DNA from: Pseudomonadota bacterium | GTDB taxonomy: Bacteria; Pseudomonadota; Alphaproteobacteria; Rhizobiales; Rhizobiaceae | DNA length: 23,482 nucleotides | Assembly (NCBI GenBank): GCA_023399635.1 | Contig: JAEWOP010000003.1 | Location: 1-23,482 of the forward strand | Direction: 5' to 3' | Shown: piece by piece, positions 7,618 to 16,060 of the stretch | How the letters are laid out: the number at the start of each line of letters is the position of its first letter | Position numbering within the stretch: position 1 is the first letter of the stretch | Notes under the pieces: model-generated | Database searches by the model: none | Seen by the model: only the letters and a program-made list of their open reading frames with translations | Told to the model about the DNA's origin: nothing | Program-made: the position numbers and the translations under genes

Positions 7618-8607
7618 ATGTCGTTTGCGAAGGCTCAGGAACTGCTCAAGCTCGCAATGATGGCGACGCGCCGGAGTGGCGTATCGCTGGAGGAGATCGT
7701 CGAGGAATGGGGCTGCTCCCATCGCACCGCGCAGCGAATGATGGAGGCGCTCCAGGCCGCATTTCCCCAGACCGAGTCCGAGGACGGAGAGGACCGCAAG
7801 CGCCGGTGGCGCATCCACGCTAAGGCAATCGCGCCGTTGCTGACTCCGTCGGCCGAGGAACTCGCAGCCATAGCCACCGCGATCAGCGAGCTCGAGGCGC
7901 AACATATGACGGCAGAGGCTGCGATGCTACGACAGCTTCAATCCAAAGTCCGCGCGCTCCTACCACCCGGCGCCGGGACTCGGCTCGCCGTCGACGAGGA
8001 GGCGTTGCTTGAGGCGCTGGGCCATGCAGCCCGCCCCGGCCCCCGGCCGGCAATCAGCAGCGAGGTCGATGCAGCGATCTCGGAAGCCCTGAAGGGGCCC
8101 TTTTTGCTACGAATCGTCTACCGCAAGCGTACCCAGGACAAGCCGAGCGAGCGCGTTGTCGCGCCGCACGGGCTGCTGCTCGGCGTGCGTCGCTATCTCG
8201 TTGCCCGCGACATGGCGAAGAAAGGCGGGGGGCTCCAGCACTACCGTGTAGAGGAGATATACTCAGCCGAGGTCCTGGGCGAGAGCTTCGAGCTCGACCC
8301 CGGATTCAGCATCCGCGCCCACGCCGAGAAGGGCTTCGGCTCTTACGAAAGCGCCGCCGAGCATGGCGACGTCGTGTGGCGCTTCAGCCCTGACGCTGCG
8401 CCGCACGCGAGACGGTTCGTGTTTCACCCAACGCAGACTGTCGAGGAGGAAGCAAATGGCTCGTTGCTGGTCCGTTTTAGGGCTTCGGGCCACCTTGAAA
8501 TGTGTTGGCACCTCTACTCGTGGGGCAAGTCGGTCGAAGTGCTGCAGCCTGCTAGGCTGCGGGAGATGGTGCATGGCCATCAGCGGGAATTTGATGCGCT
8601 ACCCTAA
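7618..8607 (+). CDS. WYL-domain transcriptional regulator (YafY-like)
   Basis: A 329-residue protein: an N-terminal winged helix-turn-helix (SLEEIVEEWGCSHRTAQRMMEAL, residues about 18-40), then a WYL domain with LRIVYRKRTQDKPSERVVAPHGLLLG followed by RRYLVARD, and a C-terminal WCX-like part. The usual W-Y-L triplet reads R-Y-L here. WYL regulators sense ligands, often nucleic acids or cyclic nucleotides, and many (CapW, BrxR) control defence operons. Divergence from the nuclease-helicase gene across about 75 bp suggests it represses or tunes that gene and itself. I preferred ATG 7618 to the in-frame GTG 7591 because the predicted -10 overlaps the latter. CapW usually sits beside type II CBASS, so a direct link to the neighbouring type III remnant is not implied. 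Confidence 0.85.
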   Translation: MSFAKAQELLKLAMMATRRSGVSLEEIVEEWGCSHRTAQRMMEALQAAFPQTESEDGEDRKRRWRIHAKAIAPLLTPSAEELAAIATAISELEAQHMTAEAAMLRQLQSKVRALLPPGAGTRLAVDEEALLEALGHAARPGPRPAISSEVDAAISEALKGPFLLRIVYRKRTQDKPSERVVAPHGLLLGVRRYLVARDMAKKGGGLQHYRVEEIYSAEVLGESFELDPGFSIRAHAEKGFGSYESAAEHGDVVWRFSPDAAPHARRFVFHPTQTVEEEANGSLLVRFRASGHLEMCWHLYSWGKSVEVLQPARLREMVHGHQREFDALP

Positions 8608-9525
8608 ACACCACTGCTGGGCTCCGTCCGGCGATACCCGCGCCTGGCAGATTAACGTCCACCTATTAAAGTTCACCGCTCGAAAGCTGCCTGACCGCTA
8701 CCGCCCCCAACTCGGTCGCTCATTGCGAGCGAGCAGACGTCCGCTATTAGCGTAAAAAGCGGCCATCCGCGCGGCGACCGCAGGACGGTGAGCTTCGGCC
8801 CCGAAGCGGAAATTATTTCCGCTCCACACCCATATTGACTGAGGCCCAAAGCCAGGGCACAAAGGTGGCATCCACGGCCGCTCGCGATGGAAAAACAGAG
8901 GGAATTCAAAGGCGATTTCATTAAGTCACTGAAATCATGTGAGAATCCAGGTCTCCCAGGCAAGTCGTTTTTGACCGGTTTTTCGATCCAAATTCGCGAC
9001 CATCTCCAGCACGGAAAAGAGGCGTCTTCTCAATAAGTTGGGCGATCTCGGCCGCAATTTCTTAGGCTAACCGTCGCGTGCGAAAGTGGCTAGGAAAATT
9101 GGCTGGGGACCCGCGATTGATGACTGAAATGGGCCGTAAGGGGACTGTCCGGAGTTGGGTTGCTGACAAGTGATAGCGGGCATCCAAGCATTTGGCGATG
9201 TGGGGCGAGTTCAGCCCAAAATGGACATTGTCGGCGAGCGCTATCGCGCAGCTTTGCCCCCATCCCAGCCATCTGACGCAAAGCTGCCGTAGTGTCGGCG
9301 GCTGACATCCCCGGACCAGGTGAAACCTTTAATTATTCACCGTGATTTCGCCTATTCCGACAGCCTAATCGCTTCAAAAGCCTCATTGCTGTCGGCGAGA
9401 TTTGTGAATTTCCTTCGAAGATCCTGCGAACACGCACCGGCTACCGGGCCGGTGCTGGTTACTCCATCTTCTTTGTCAACAGGAATGGACCTGTTTCAAC
9501 CATCTCGACACGGAAGGATAGGACG
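8608..9525. other. Long intergenic region with repeat copy A
   Basis: About 900 bp with no convincing gene. Bases 8640-8800 and 9120-9310 are degenerate GC-rich text with recurrent GCGG..CCGC-like words, resembling decayed intergenic repeats of sphingomonad-type genomes. The only clear element is the direct-repeat copy at 8803-8960. The minus-strand ORF at 8673-8963 lies antisense to that repeat and has no codon character I trust. Confidence 0.45.
8803..8960 (+). repeat. Direct repeat copy A (candidate attachment-site copy)
   Basis: This ~158-bp stretch recurs at 14062-14220 in the same orientation, roughly 85% identical by eye. It starts with the perfect 9-bp-arm palindrome AGCGGAAAT-T-ATTTCCGCT (8805-8823). 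Identical blocks include 34 bp beginning GCCCAAAGCCAGGGCACAAA (about 8843-8876) and 21 bp GAAATCATG...AATCCAGG (about 8930-8950). A reading frame ending ARDGKTEGI...H-stop at about 8920 is shared by both copies, hinting at a duplicated 3' gene end. The copies bracket the 5-kb cassette, and the second abuts the integrase gene, which suggests att sites. No terminal inverted repeats or transposase accompany it. Confidence 0.75.
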
Positions 9526-10539
9526 ATGGCTCTCAAAGATATTCTGCCCAGCAAGCTCGGTTTTGGCGCAGCTCCGCTCGGCAACATGTTTCGCGACATT
9601 CCCGAGGAGGAAGCGCTGGCAACCGTCGAGGCTGCCTGGAATGATGGCATCCGCTACTACGACAACGCGCCGTTTTATGGTGCGGGGCTCGCCGAAATCC
9701 GAATGGGAAAGGCGCTCGCGGGCAAGCCGCGTGACCAGTATGTGGTTAGCACGAAGGTCGGCCGCCTAATCCTGGACGAGGTCGAGGATGTCAGCGCCCG
9801 CGATCTGGGCGAGAAGGGCGACGTTTTCAAACATGGCCTGCCGAACAAGATCGTCAACGACTACACCGAGGACGCGACCTATCGCTCAATCGAAGACAGC
9901 CTCAAGCGTCTCAAGACCGACCATATCGATATCGCCTGGGTGCATGACATTGCGCAGGACTTCTACGGTGATGAATGGCTCGGCAGGTTCGAAGAGGCAC
10001 GCAAGGGTGCATTCCGCGCGCTGGACCGGATGCGGGACGAGGGCGTGATCAAGGCTTGGGGTCTCGGCGTCAACAAGGTGGAGCCGATCGAGTTGCTGCT
10101 GGCGCTGGATGAACCCCGACCAGACGGTTTCCTGCTGGCGGGGCGCTATTCGCTCCTCGATCATGATCGCGCCCTGCAACGTGTGATGCCTCAAGTGGCG
10201 GAGCGTGACCTTGGGATCGTCGCGGGTGGACCTTACAGCTCCGGCGCCCTCGTGGGCGGCCCGAATTTCGAATATGCGCCGGCCACTGCGCAGATCCTGG
10301 AAAAGGTCGCAGCTATCAAGGCAATTGCCGATCGCTACGGCATTTCGATGAAGGCCGCAGGCTTGCAGTTCGCTCTGGCCAACCCGGCCGTAGCCGCCGT
10401 CATTCCCGGCGCGAGCCGCCCGGCTCGCATCGCCGAGGACGGCGCCGCTCTACGGGAAACCATCCCGGCGGATTTCTGGCACGAACTGCGCGATAGAGGT
10501 CTCGTCAATCCGGCAGCGCCGCTTCCGATTGATGCTTGA
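9526..10539 (+). CDS. Aldo/keto reductase (D-threo-aldose/pyridoxal dehydrogenase-like)
   Basis: The 337-residue protein has the (beta/alpha)8 aldo/keto reductase pattern. LGFGAAPLGNMF opens the barrel; YYDNAPFYGAG carries the catalytic Asp and Tyr, STKVGR the Lys, and IAWVHD the His. AVIPGASRPARIAEDGAAL near the C terminus is the NADP(H) phosphate-binding loop. The combination is typical of the subgroup containing D-threo-aldose 1-dehydrogenase, L-fucose dehydrogenase and pyridoxal 4-dehydrogenase, so it probably oxidises or reduces a sugar or aldehyde with NAD(P); the exact substrate cannot be read. The start at ATG 9526 follows AAGGATAGGACG. It converges on the LysR gene with a 57-bp gap. 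With the OYE remnant and exporter it suggests a small electrophile/carbonyl detoxification cassette. Confidence 0.85.
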   Translation: MALKDILPSKLGFGAAPLGNMFRDIPEEEALATVEAAWNDGIRYYDNAPFYGAGLAEIRMGKALAGKPRDQYVVSTKVGRLILDEVEDVSARDLGEKGDVFKHGLPNKIVNDYTEDATYRSIEDSLKRLKTDHIDIAWVHDIAQDFYGDEWLGRFEEARKGAFRALDRMRDEGVIKAWGLGVNKVEPIELLLALDEPRPDGFLLAGRYSLLDHDRALQRVMPQVAERDLGIVAGGPYSSGALVGGPNFEYAPATAQILEKVAAIKAIADRYGISMKAAGLQFALANPAVAAVIPGASRPARIAEDGAALRETIPADFWHELRDRGLVNPAAPLPIDA

Positions 10540-10596
10540 ACCAACATAACTGCTTCTGTCGGCCGGGACGTAATAGCGCCAGGCCGACTTGACTTG

Positions 10597-11508
10597 CTAA
10601 CGCGGCTGCAAAAATTTCTGCATCCTGGGAACCGCGAAATCCAGAAACGCGCGGACGCGGGCCGGCAGGAATTGCGATCCCCGGTAAAGGGCGTGGACGT
10701 CGTCTACGACGCCGATATCGCTGTCGGCCAGAAGCTCGACAAGCTCGCCGCGCTCGATCGGGCCACGCAGATGATAATCGGCAAGCCTGATAATACCGAC
10801 GCCGGCGATCGCCATCCTGCGTAGGGTGTCGCCATTGTTGACCAGCAGGGATCCGCTCAGCATGCGTTCGACAATCCGTCCGCCTTCGCGCATTGGCCAT
10901 ACGGGCATGGCCCGGCGAAAATTAAAGCCGAGGCAATTATGGTTGACCAGTTCTTCCGGCGTTGACGGCGTCCCGTGACGTTCCAGATAGGCGGGTGAAG
11001 CGACGATGCAACGTTTGGTCTCGCCAATCTTGCGCGCCACCAGATTGGAATCGGGGAGCTTGCCGACCCGGATCGCGATATCCGTGCGGTCGAGATAGAG
11101 ATCGACCACCTCGTCCGACAATGAAAGATCCACGATCACATTGGGATAGGCTTTGAAGAAGGCCGGCAGGATCGGCTCGACGGCCGTCGTGCCGAAGCTC
11201 ACCGACGAGGTGATGCGGATGACCCCTTCAGCCTCTGCTCCTCCCTGTGCGATCTGCTGTTCGGTCTCATCGAGCTGGGCGAGCATTGCCTGGCTGCGCT
11301 CGTAATAGAACTGCCCTTCTTCGGTCAGAGCCAGGCGACGCGTCGAGCGCTCGATCAGCCGAACACCCAGCCGAGATTCCAGACGGGCGATCAGTTTCGA
11401 CACCGTCGACGGCGTCATCAGCATGAGCCGCGCAGCCTCGGAGAAGCTTCCGGCCTCCACCACCCTAACGAACACCATCATTTCCCCTGCGCGATTATCC
11501 ATTGCCAC
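10597..11508 (-). CDS. LysR-family transcriptional regulator
   Basis: A 303-residue LysR protein. The N-terminal helix-turn-helix is FVRVVEAGSFSEAARLM followed by TPSTVSKLIARLESRLGVRL and the wing ERSTRRLALTEEG (residues about 10-67). The effector domain starts at GVIRITSSVSFGTTAVEPIL and includes DIAIRVGKLPDSNLVARKI and GVGIIRLADY. This is the CrgA/DmlR-like group with the sequence R-I-T/N in the first effector strand. It is divergent from the decayed Old Yellow Enzyme gene, the classic arrangement for a LysR controlling an OYE or oxidoreductase in response to electrophiles or quinones. With that target decayed, the remaining candidates are its own gene, the aldo/keto reductase and the MFS exporter. 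Confidence 0.88.
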   Translation of the reverse strand: MAMDNRAGEMMVFVRVVEAGSFSEAARLMLMTPSTVSKLIARLESRLGVRLIERSTRRLALTEEGQFYYERSQAMLAQLDETEQQIAQGGAEAEGVIRITSSVSFGTTAVEPILPAFFKAYPNVIVDLSLSDEVVDLYLDRTDIAIRVGKLPDSNLVARKIGETKRCIVASPAYLERHGTPSTPEELVNHNCLGFNFRRAMPVWPMREGGRIVERMLSGSLLVNNGDTLRRMAIAGVGIIRLADYHLRGPIERGELVELLADSDIGVVDDVHALYRGSQFLPARVRAFLDFAVPRMQKFLQPR

Positions 11509-11589
11509 ACCTGTGATCCGAGTTCACCGAGGTCGGTAGTATTTAGCGACTTCGCGCCCCTTTGCCCCCACGATATGTGAAGCAGATTA

Positions 11590-12200
11590 TCAAATGCAGT
11601 CAAGAGGAGGCCTCAGCCACCTTCATCGGCGATATCCAAGTTTCCAACCGCATCGCCATGGCTCCACTCACCCGCTCGCGTGCGGGAATGGATGGGTTGC
11701 ACAAACCCCTCGCGATCGATTACTACCGGCGACGTGCTTCGACGGGTCTCATCATCACCGGAGCAGCCAATATCTCGTGCCCAGGCCGAAGCTATGCCTG
11801 CACGGAAGGCATTTACACGGATGCTCAAGCAAAGGCCTGGCGTGCCGTGACCGACGCGGTTCATGCAGCAGGTGGGAAGATCGTAGTTCAACTCTGGCAC
11901 GTCGGTCGGGTGTCCCACAGCAGCCTTCAGGAGAATGGTAGGTCGCCCGTTGCCCCCCTCTACGATTCCCGCAAGTGGGACGGTTTACACACTTGCCGGG
12001 AACGAAGCGCCCTCGATGCCAAGTGCATTGGAAACAGCCGAACTCCTCAGCCTAATCGAGGATTACGCGGATATGGTTTCGTTTGAGCGTGCCTTATCCG
12101 AACTGCCGATCTTGTGGAACGGCTTCGTAAGGATGCGCCGCCTCATGATGCACCCCAGAGTGTATATTTTGGCGGCGGAGCGGGGGATACAAGGATTTTC
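11590..12200 (+). pseudogene. Old Yellow Enzyme / NADH:flavin oxidoreductase, decayed
   Basis: Remains of an OYE (about 365 residues when whole) lie in about 600 bp. Frame 0 carries the N-terminal part: GDIQVSNRIAMAPLTRSRAG, IDYYRRRASTGLIITGA, GIYTDAQAKAWRAVTDAVH, GGKIVVQLWHVGRVSH. Near 11945-11970 homology shifts to frame +1 (IPASGTVYT...ALETAELLSLIEDYADM). It returns to frame 0 at about 12103 for the C-terminal ADLVERLRKDAPPHDAP...YFGGG. The middle, including the HGANGYLLDQF substrate and FMN region, is deleted. There are thus at least one frameshift, one internal deletion and a lost native start. OYEs are FMN enzymes that reduce activated C=C bonds or nitro groups. It is divergent from the LysR gene, as intact OYE genes often are. 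Confidence 0.85.
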
Positions 12201-12244
12201 CGGCAATCGGAGCCTGAGCCGCCAAGTCCGTTAAACGCCATTAT

Positions 12245-12280
12245 CAGAAGCCGCGCAATCGCCCGATTTGCCGGCTTCTG
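12245..12280. terminator. Inverted repeat downstream of the OYE remnant
   Basis: CAGAAGCCG (12245-12253) pairs with CGGCTTCTG (12272-12280); pairing can extend inward with one bulge (CAATCG with CGATTTG), giving a long imperfect hairpin. There is no T-run after it, so a factor-independent terminator is uncertain; it could be a relic of the OYE 3' end. Confidence 0.4.
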
Positions 12281-12483
12281 CGCGTACCCTTCAGAGGCTC
12301 GCGCCCGCTCCACTACGACGTTAACGCTGCCAGAATATTCCTGTGAAACGATTTCCAAAATGCTGAGAACAGGCTCCGTCTACTGATTACGCGTCCGATG
12401 TGAGATCTAATTCTCAGAGCAGCAGCCGGACACGAGTTCCGCACGAGACTGTTCTCCACACGGTTTTGGAAAGGATCATCATC

Positions 12484-13686
12484 ATGGAAATCGTTTCGCA
12501 AACGAACATCGACGTGCCCGCGCCGGCCGATCATGCACGCTCTCGCAATCTGACGCTGCTAGCGCTGGCGCTCGGTAGCTTTTCGATTGGAACTTCCGAA
12601 TTCGCCAGCATGGGCATTATTCAACTCTTCTCGAACAGCCTTGGCGTCAGCATCCCCGACGCGACCAGCGCCATCGCGGCCTATGCCTTTGGTGTCGTCA
12701 TCGGTGCACCGCTTGTGACACTCGCCGCAGCCCGCCTCAATCGCCGCACGCTGCTTCTGGCGCTCATGGGCCTGTTCATCGTCGGCAACGTGCTCTCTGC
12801 CATGGCCTCCAATCTCGGCTTCTTCATGGTGGCCCGCTTCATCAGCGGCATGCCACAGGGCGCTTATTTCGGAGCTGGCGCCGTCGTCGCCTCCTATATC
12901 GTCGGACCGGGGCAGGCTGGCAAAGCTTTCGCGATCGTCATGACAGGCCTGACCGTCGCAACCATCTTCGGTTCGCCTCTCGCAACATTCCTCGGGCAGA
13001 CGATCGGTTGGCGCGAAACCTATCTCGCGGTAGCAGCCATCTCGCTCCTCGCCTTCGGCGCAATCTTCCAGTGGGTGCCGCGCACCAAGGCGCTCGACGG
13101 TGTCCCGGTCATCCAGGAAGTCTCCTCGCTTCGCAAGCCACAGGTCTGGGGGGTGATGATCGTGGCAGCACTCGGTATCTCCAGCATCTTCGCCGTTTAC
13201 ACCTTTATCGCACCACTGGTCACCGACGTCGTGAAGCTGTCGCCCGAAATGATCCCGGTTGCTCTGGCGCTGTTCGGCATCGGCATGACAGCCGGTAATA
13301 TCTACGGTGGCAAGCTTGCCGATCGCTATCCCGCCCGCGGCATCGTCCTTGGCTTTGGTAGCACTCTCGTTATCCTTGCTGCGCTGGCTATCGGCGGCAC
13401 CCACCCAGTAGTCTTCTTCCCAGCCATGTTCGGCGTCGGTGCGGCCATGATGGCGGCAATCCCGACCATCCAGGTACGGCTGACGAACTTCGCACCGGAA
13501 GCCCCGAGCCTGATGGGTGCGATGAACCTCGCTTCGCTCAATGTCGCTAATGCCATCGGCGCGTGGGCAGGTAGCATCGCGGTCGGCGCTGGCTACGGTC
13601 TCCTCTCGGCCGGCTGGGCAGGGTTTGCCGTCACGTTGCTGGGGCTTGTTGTCTTCGGTGTCACCCTGTTGCACCGCCGCGGCTAG
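12484..13686 (+). CDS. MFS exporter, DHA1 family (AraJ/YdhP-like)
   Basis: A 400-residue inner-membrane protein with about 12 hydrophobic segments. TM1 has ALALGSFSIGTSEFASMG, the G-T-x-E-F/M-G signature of the AraJ/SotB/YdhP branch of drug:proton antiporters. AARLNRRTLLLALMGLF is the motif-A loop between TM2 and TM3, and GMPQGAYFGAGAVVASYIV marks TM4-5. A shorter motif A copy, GGKLADRYPARG, lies in the second half. The start is ATG 12484, preceded by GGAAAGGATC; the upstream 28 in-frame residues (from 12400) have no membrane character and are excluded. It probably exports a small toxic organic molecule by proton antiport; substrate unknown. It sits downstream of the OYE remnant in the same direction and may belong to the LysR regulon. 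Confidence 0.88.
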   Translation: MEIVSQTNIDVPAPADHARSRNLTLLALALGSFSIGTSEFASMGIIQLFSNSLGVSIPDATSAIAAYAFGVVIGAPLVTLAAARLNRRTLLLALMGLFIVGNVLSAMASNLGFFMVARFISGMPQGAYFGAGAVVASYIVGPGQAGKAFAIVMTGLTVATIFGSPLATFLGQTIGWRETYLAVAAISLLAFGAIFQWVPRTKALDGVPVIQEVSSLRKPQVWGVMIVAALGISSIFAVYTFIAPLVTDVVKLSPEMIPVALALFGIGMTAGNIYGGKLADRYPARGIVLGFGSTLVILAALAIGGTHPVVFFPAMFGVGAAMMAAIPTIQVRLTNFAPEAPSLMGAMNLASLNVANAIGAWAGSIAVGAGYGLLSAGWAGFAVTLLGLVVFGVTLLHRRG

Positions 13687-13741
13687 GATTGAAATCGTTG
13701 GATGTGATGGATATTCGGCGGAGCCCAAACCCCGGAATACT

Positions 13742-13781
13742 AGATCTCGGATCCATTTCGTTTGGAATGGGTCGGAGATCT
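13742..13781. terminator. Hairpin after the MFS gene
   Basis: AGATCTCGGATCCATTTC (13742-13759) pairs with GAATGGGTCGGAGATCT (13765-13781) with two mismatches and one bulge. It lies 55 bp after the MFS stop, so it could end that transcript, although only TTGATTCTT follows rather than a clean T-run. Confidence 0.5.
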
Positions 13782-14311
13782 TGATTCTTACCAATAGCCG
13801 TGACGAGATTTAGGTGCGACGTCGCAATCGGTAATCAACGAATGGCTCTTTCTAGGATTGTCCCATATCAGACTGTCAGCGTACGGTCCCAAATCAGCTC
13901 GTGGGTACTTCAAAGCTAATGTCCCGTGTTTGCCAAGGCGACCAAACTCTTGTCAGAGATTGTGTCCGCTTTCTGACGTGCGCCGCCTGGCCCTCAACGG
14001 CTGAGACCGAAGCGCAAAGCTGCCTAGAGTCTTATGGCCGCCTCACCGCAAACTGGAGTCCGAAAGCGGAAATTATTACCGGTCGCTCCGCCCAGTTGAC
14101 TGATGCCCAAAGCCAGGGCACAAAGGTGGCATCCACGGTCGCTCGCGATGGGAAAACAGAGGGAATTTCAAGGCTTCTTCACTAAGCTATTGAAATCATG
14201 TGAGAATCCAGGTTCCCCAGCCAAAAACCTTGTTTTAATTCAATAATTTACGCCGATCTCGTCAGTGTTGGGAATGACCCCACATTGCACCCCCACAGGG
14301 CGCTTTTGACG
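13782..14311. other. Intergenic region before the integrase
   Basis: About 530 bp between the MFS hairpin and the integrase start. It holds repeat copy B (14062-14220) and otherwise degenerate GC-rich text. The ORF at 13901-14185 runs into the repeat and shares only its last 28 codons with copy A, so I do not call it as a gene. No clear promoter hexamers for the integrase were found, although 14221-14250 is AT-rich. Confidence 0.4.
14062..14220 (+). repeat. Direct repeat copy B, next to the integrase (candidate att site)
   Basis: Second copy of the 8803-8960 repeat, same orientation. It ends 92 bp before the integrase ATG, the usual place for an attachment site. The leading palindrome is degraded on its right side (GCGGAAATTATTACCG). 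Longest identical blocks are the 34-bp GCCCAAAGCC... block and the 21-bp GAAATCATG...AATCCAGG block at 14191-14211; the latter is a good candidate for a crossover core. Whether the cassette to the left or the element to the right moved through it cannot be settled here. Confidence 0.7.
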
Positions 14312-16057
14312 ATGACTAATTATCTTCGGCGCGAATCTGATTCCTTTTTGTTCAGAAGACGCGTACCTCCCCATTTACTAGCTCGCCTCCGGCGCAAGGA
14401 GTTATACCGCTCGTTAAATACAACCGTGCGAAAAACGGCCAAGGTCCGGGCAGCAATACTGTTGATCCAGACAGAAAGGCTGTTCCAAATGCTCGATGAC
14501 GAACCTGACTACATTCCAACGGACGAGGATGTACGCGCGGCTGTTCGGCTGAGCATCGGGACCGAGAGGTGGCAAAAACGCCTAAAAGTTTTGGAGCAAA
14601 CGACACCGGGCGGGTTACGCGCTCGACATGAAGATATGGCTCGCTCGCTTCTGCTAACGATTCCAACTGACGATCTTCTTACGGAGAGGGACGTCATGTG
14701 CATGGAAGCGCAGTACGCGCTTGACGATGCCGGATTCACCGGCGGTCAGAAAGTCTTATCGCGCACCGTGGATGTTCTCCTGCAAACGCTTCAAGGTTAC
14801 GTGGACAGGCGCATGCAGGCAGTGTTTCAGCCCGATACCTTGGCTGTACCGTTAACGACTGCCACGCCAGCTATCGGTTTACCGGTGGCCACGTCTGCCG
14901 TTACTCCAGGAAAGATATCCCAATTTCTTACGGCATGGCATAAGGATATTATTGCTGGCTACAACCACAATAAGCGCCTGAAAGATGCAGATCAGTACCT
15001 TAAGACCGTGGAACTGTTTATTGGCTTGATGGGCGACCTACCTATCAGCCAGATCACATTCGATGTGGCCGCCGAGTTTCGCGCGCTATTGCTACAAATG
15101 CCCGCTACCCATGGCAAAGGGGCAATAGTTTCTCCAAAAAAAGAACTTGCCCGCGCCGCTGCCAACAAGACATTACCACGTGTTACGATGGTTACTGCCA
15201 AGCGCCATTTTTCGGGTATGCGCTCGATCTGGAAATGGCTGATCTACAAGAAGCACGTTCCTGCAAACGTTCAGCCATTCATGGGTCATCCTTTCCCCGG
15301 CACGAAATCGAAAAAATCCGCGCGCGATGACTGGTCTCGCGAAGACCTACAGCGCTTTTTCACATCACGCGACTACCGTGACGTACCAAGTTCCAGCGCA
15401 TTGCACTGGTTGCCTCTCATCTCGTTGCATTCCGGCATGAGACTGGAGGAGATATGCCGTCTGCGTCCAAGCATCGATATCATTACCAGGGATGGCACAC
15501 TATGCTTCGACATTGCCACTCGCGAGGGTTGGGACCCAAAAAGCGAAGCAGGAACACGTCTCATCCCCGTGCATTCGTGGCTGATCAAACACGGCTTCAT
15601 GGACTTTGTGAAACTGCAACAGGCCCGAGATGCGGAACACTTGTTTTCACCTGAACTGACAATGGGAAAGAAAGGCATTAGTCCGGCGTTCAGTCGTGAA
15701 TTCTCAAGGATCAAGATTGCTTTGGGTATCAGCCGGAAGACAGCTTTTCATTCATTCCGACACACTTTCCGCACTGTGTTGGAATCCACTGATCTCAAAG
15801 AGTCGCACATCGATGCGGTCATGGGCCATGAAGGCGGAGGTAGCGAAGGGCGAACCTACACCAAGCGCGTCACGACCGCGAAACTTAAAGAGGTTGTTGA
15901 AGCTTTCCAATCGCCTTTCGAACTCGGCTTTCTCGGGGCAGCGGATACACGCTCTTCTCCGCCTGCACCTAGAGTCATCATGAAGAAAAGGAAGCTGACG
16001 CCGCCAGTTCTCGATGAGGACGGAAAGGTCGTACGGCAACGCGGCAAGCGCCCATAG
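14312..16057 (+). CDS. Tyrosine recombinase (phage-type integrase)
   Basis: A 581-residue integrase. The N-terminal part starts MTNYLRRESDSFLFRRRVPP, a DUF6538-like arm seen in large alpha/betaproteobacterial integrases. A core-binding region around residues 200-340 follows. The catalytic domain has Arg377 in SGMRLEEICRL, His480 and Arg483 in HSFRHTF, His506 in MGHE and the nucleophile candidate Tyr516 in RTYTKRV. All key residues look present, so it may be active. I chose ATG 14312; the in-frame upstream start at 14285 adds nine residues without a better ribosome site. The C-terminal tail is basic (MKKRKLTPP, QRGKRP). It probably integrates the mobilizable element to its right, using the adjacent repeat copy B as att. 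Confidence 0.9.
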   Translation: MTNYLRRESDSFLFRRRVPPHLLARLRRKELYRSLNTTVRKTAKVRAAILLIQTERLFQMLDDEPDYIPTDEDVRAAVRLSIGTERWQKRLKVLEQTTPGGLRARHEDMARSLLLTIPTDDLLTERDVMCMEAQYALDDAGFTGGQKVLSRTVDVLLQTLQGYVDRRMQAVFQPDTLAVPLTTATPAIGLPVATSAVTPGKISQFLTAWHKDIIAGYNHNKRLKDADQYLKTVELFIGLMGDLPISQITFDVAAEFRALLLQMPATHGKGAIVSPKKELARAAANKTLPRVTMVTAKRHFSGMRSIWKWLIYKKHVPANVQPFMGHPFPGTKSKKSARDDWSREDLQRFFTSRDYRDVPSSSALHWLPLISLHSGMRLEEICRLRPSIDIITRDGTLCFDIATREGWDPKSEAGTRLIPVHSWLIKHGFMDFVKLQQARDAEHLFSPELTMGKKGISPAFSREFSRIKIALGISRKTAFHSFRHTFRTVLESTDLKESHIDAVMGHEGGGSEGRTYTKRVTTAKLKEVVEAFQSPFELGFLGAADTRSSPPAPRVIMKKRKLTPPVLDEDGKVVRQRGKRP

Positions 16058-16060
16058 CAG

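Noticed and set aside
8673..8963. 96-codon minus-strand ORF across repeat copy A
   Set aside because: The frame is antisense to the repeat and no full counterpart is kept at copy B.
12559..13794. 411-codon minus-strand ORF opposite the MFS gene
   Set aside because: Its sequence is rich in D, E, H and G with no domain pattern, and the plus strand encodes a clear 12-segment transporter; it is a shadow of GC-rich codons.
13901..14185. 94-codon plus-strand ORF ending in repeat copy B
   Set aside because: Only its last 28 codons recur in copy A; the upstream part has no counterpart and no ribosome site, so I treat it as chance plus repeat.
14191..14226. Possible tRNA 3' end in the repeat (AGAATCCAGG...CCCAGCCA)
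   Set aside because: A TPsiC arm, acceptor stem and anticodon arm cannot be placed, and copy A lacks the CCA-like end.
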